DNA from: Psychrobacter pasteurii | GTDB lineage: Bacteria > Pseudomonadota > Gammaproteobacteria > Pseudomonadales > Moraxellaceae | DNA: 49,773 nt | NCBI RefSeq assembly: GCF_900162815.1 | Contig: NZ_FUGD01000060.1 | Span: forward strand, 1-49,773 | Direction: 5' to 3' | In this document: one piece after another, positions 48,353 through 49,773 of the stretch | Layout of the letters: every line of letters starts with the position of its first letter | Numbering within the stretch: position 1 is the stretch's first letter | Made by a program: the position numbers and the translations under genes | The notes under the pieces: model-generated | The model's input: only the letters and a program-made list of their open reading frames with translations | What the model was told of the DNA's origin: nothing | Databases searched by the model: none

Positions 48353-49006
48353 ATGAAAAAGGCTGAAAATCTTAACCTCCAGCGCAGCTCTCTAATGAGT
48401 TATGCCCTCAATGGCCAAGAACAACAAGGGGCGGTATTAATGATAGTGCTGTTTGTTATGTTATTAATGGCCAGCGCTAGCCTTATTGCTTTAAGAAGTA
48501 CTAGGACCTCTTTGGATTTGACCACAACTTTTCAGGTCAATCAGTTGTTATTTCAAGCATCTGATGCCCCACTGAGGCAGTTAGAAAAGCTGGCTCAAGA
48601 TAAAAAGCAACTGGGCTTATTAATTGCCGAGTCTGGGCCTTTTGGTTATCTAGCAAAAGAGGAGGCCGACTCAGTACTGACAGAATATACAGTGTGTTAT
48701 CAACCAAAGCTGTATTCCGCAATTTATAGCGCCTCTACTGTAAAAATAATGACGGCTGGCAAGGCGCTTATAAATCCTAAGAGCTACTGCAATATTGCTG
48801 ATAGTAATATCAATAATTTTGTCAGTGATCGAAAAATTATCGCTACCCAATTAACCTTTGTTCGACTCAATGCCGCAGGTCAGCATGCCTTCGAGCAGTC
48901 ACAGTCTGAGAATATAGCTAAGACTCATACACGTACTCCATTTTCTAGCCCCTCAGGTCAGGATTTAAGTCGTAATAAGCAAACCCACATTCGGGTTTAT
49001 CACTAG
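48353..49006 (+). CDS. pilX: Type IV pilus assembly protein PilX
   Basis: Minor pilin, 217 residues. Gln-rich leader ending in QQG, then AVLMIVLFVMLLMASASLIA as the hydrophobic helix; Glu at +5 is absent, as is usual for PilX (GspK-like) proteins. The C-terminal domain contains YTVCYQPKLYS and SYCNIAD. It is the last pil gene before the insertion sequence; the expected downstream pilY1 is not in view. The C-terminus is intact and the stop is at 49004-49006. Confidence 0.85.
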   Translation: MKKAENLNLQRSSLMSYALNGQEQQGAVLMIVLFVMLLMASASLIALRSTRTSLDLTTTFQVNQLLFQASDAPLRQLEKLAQDKKQLGLLIAESGPFGYLAKEEADSVLTEYTVCYQPKLYSAIYSASTVKIMTAGKALINPKSYCNIADSNINNFVSDRKIIATQLTFVRLNAAGQHAFEQSQSENIAKTHTRTPFSSPSGQDLSRNKQTHIRVYH

Positions 49007-49100
49007 TCGCCGTAAAACCACCCACTTCAGGGCATAGGTATCTACACAATTTATCATTGAGCATAAATTTGATAAAATAGCGCAGTATGGTATAGAGAAA
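49007..49100 (+). other. pilX-transposase spacer, likely left end of the insertion sequence
   Basis: 94 bases between the pilX stop and the transposase ATG. The left terminal repeat of the IS4-family element should lie here, but its exact edge cannot be set without the right end. Confidence 0.4.
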
Positions 49101-49773
49101 ATGATCCTAGATACGAGACTTATTAAACGATATCAACAACTCGTACACAATCACACTCACCCAAACGGTTATCTACATGCTGGTATGAAAGCAACTATGG
49201 ATACTAAAAGCAGTTTTGCTCAGACCCAAGCGTTATGGCGATTTGTGCATAATGACAACATCAGCTATCAAGAGCTTAGTAAGCCGTTACTTGAAAACAG
49301 CTTACAAGGATGTCGAGAGGACTGCAAACGCTATGGGCTAGTAATGCACGACTGGTCGCGTCTGTCACTTACGCAGCACAATAAACAAGACACCTATGCG
49401 ATGACACATAACTTAGATGTTGGTTATGAATTACAATCAAGCGTATTAGTTAGCGATATCAATGGCAGTCCTATAGCAACGCCTGCTCAGAATCTTGTAA
49501 CAGCTAATGGCGTTCATAGTAGTTATCAGGACACTCCTGCCAAACAAACCCATCTTAATGAATTAACCACACGCATTGAATATTTAGAGCAGCAAGGATT
49601 TGATAAACCTTTAATTCATATTATCGATAGAGAAGCTGACTCAGCCTATCACATGCGTCAATGGGATGAGCATGATTACAAGTTTATCACTCGAGTCAAA
49701 GCAGGCTCCTACTTAAGTTATGAGGGTAAGTCCCAGCGCTGTAGCCAGATAGCTGGGCAACTTAATTTTAGCT
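49101..49773 (+). mobile_element. IS4-family transposase, 3' end cut by the window
   Basis: Open frame from ATG 49101 through the window edge (224 codons visible, no stop). The DDE catalytic pattern is partly seen: D84 in VMHDWSRLSL and D176 in IIDREADSAYHMRQWDE, the DREAD form shared with the Tn5/IS50 and IS4-type transposases, followed by YKFITRVK. The N-terminal part (MILDTRLIKRYQQL) is the DNA-binding region. The YREK-type glutamate lies beyond the window. It is uninterrupted in the visible part, so possibly active. Confidence 0.88.

Overview
The window is an AT-rich chromosomal segment from a gammaproteobacterium of the Moraxellaceae, most likely Psychrobacter or a close relative. This rests on the general look of the MiaB, SecE, EF-Tu, RpoB and PilV/W/X proteins and on the DUF2789 and DUF6586 genes. 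It is an inference from remembered families; no database was searched.

Layout. Positions 1-99 are the right end of an IS3-family (IS150-like) element whose body lies outside the window. 147-8610: miaB, a soluble lytic transglycosylase (slt), malate dehydrogenase, a DUF2789 gene, a second small lytic transglycosylase, and an lrgAB/cidAB-type pair. 8795-14224: hflX, two tandem plsC-like acyltransferases, the aldo-keto reductase tas and the FKBP isomerase fkpB. 14225-33425 is one long information-processing block, all on the + strand: rpsL-rpsG-fusA-tuf, tRNA-Trp, secE-nusG-rplK-rplA-rplJ-rplL-rpoB-rpoC. Here the str cluster sits directly upstream of the sec/L11/L10/rpo cluster, whereas E. coli keeps them apart. 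33722-36040: a secreted protein of unknown function, a DUF6586 protein and a DUF4442 protein. 36113-39079: a two-gene McrBC-type modification-dependent restriction system. 39237-39657: tRNA-Pro, tRNA-Arg and tRNA-His. 39889-46542: an unknown protein, dsbD, a DUF3465 lipoprotein, outer-membrane phospholipase pldA and comF. 46706-49006: minor pilin genes pilV-pilW-pilX. The window ends inside an IS4-family transposase that sits where pilY1 would be expected.

How the parts work together. The central block makes ribosomal proteins, elongation factors, the SecE translocon subunit, NusG and the two large RNA polymerase subunits. Its spacers are unusually long and full of inverted repeats. These include a nested leader in front of rpsL, a hairpin cluster between rpsL and rpsG, a 404-base structured spacer before fusA, and a terminator-promoter-attenuator arrangement between rplL and rpoB. 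They suggest autoregulation by ribosomal proteins and separate control of rpoBC.

No clearly new multi-gene system was found. The most interesting signals are an intrinsic terminator inside the comF coding sequence, three tandem 22-bp repeats that run into the start of the McrB-like gene, an inserted domain in that McrB, the structured leaders of the translation cluster, and the IS4-family insertion after pilX.
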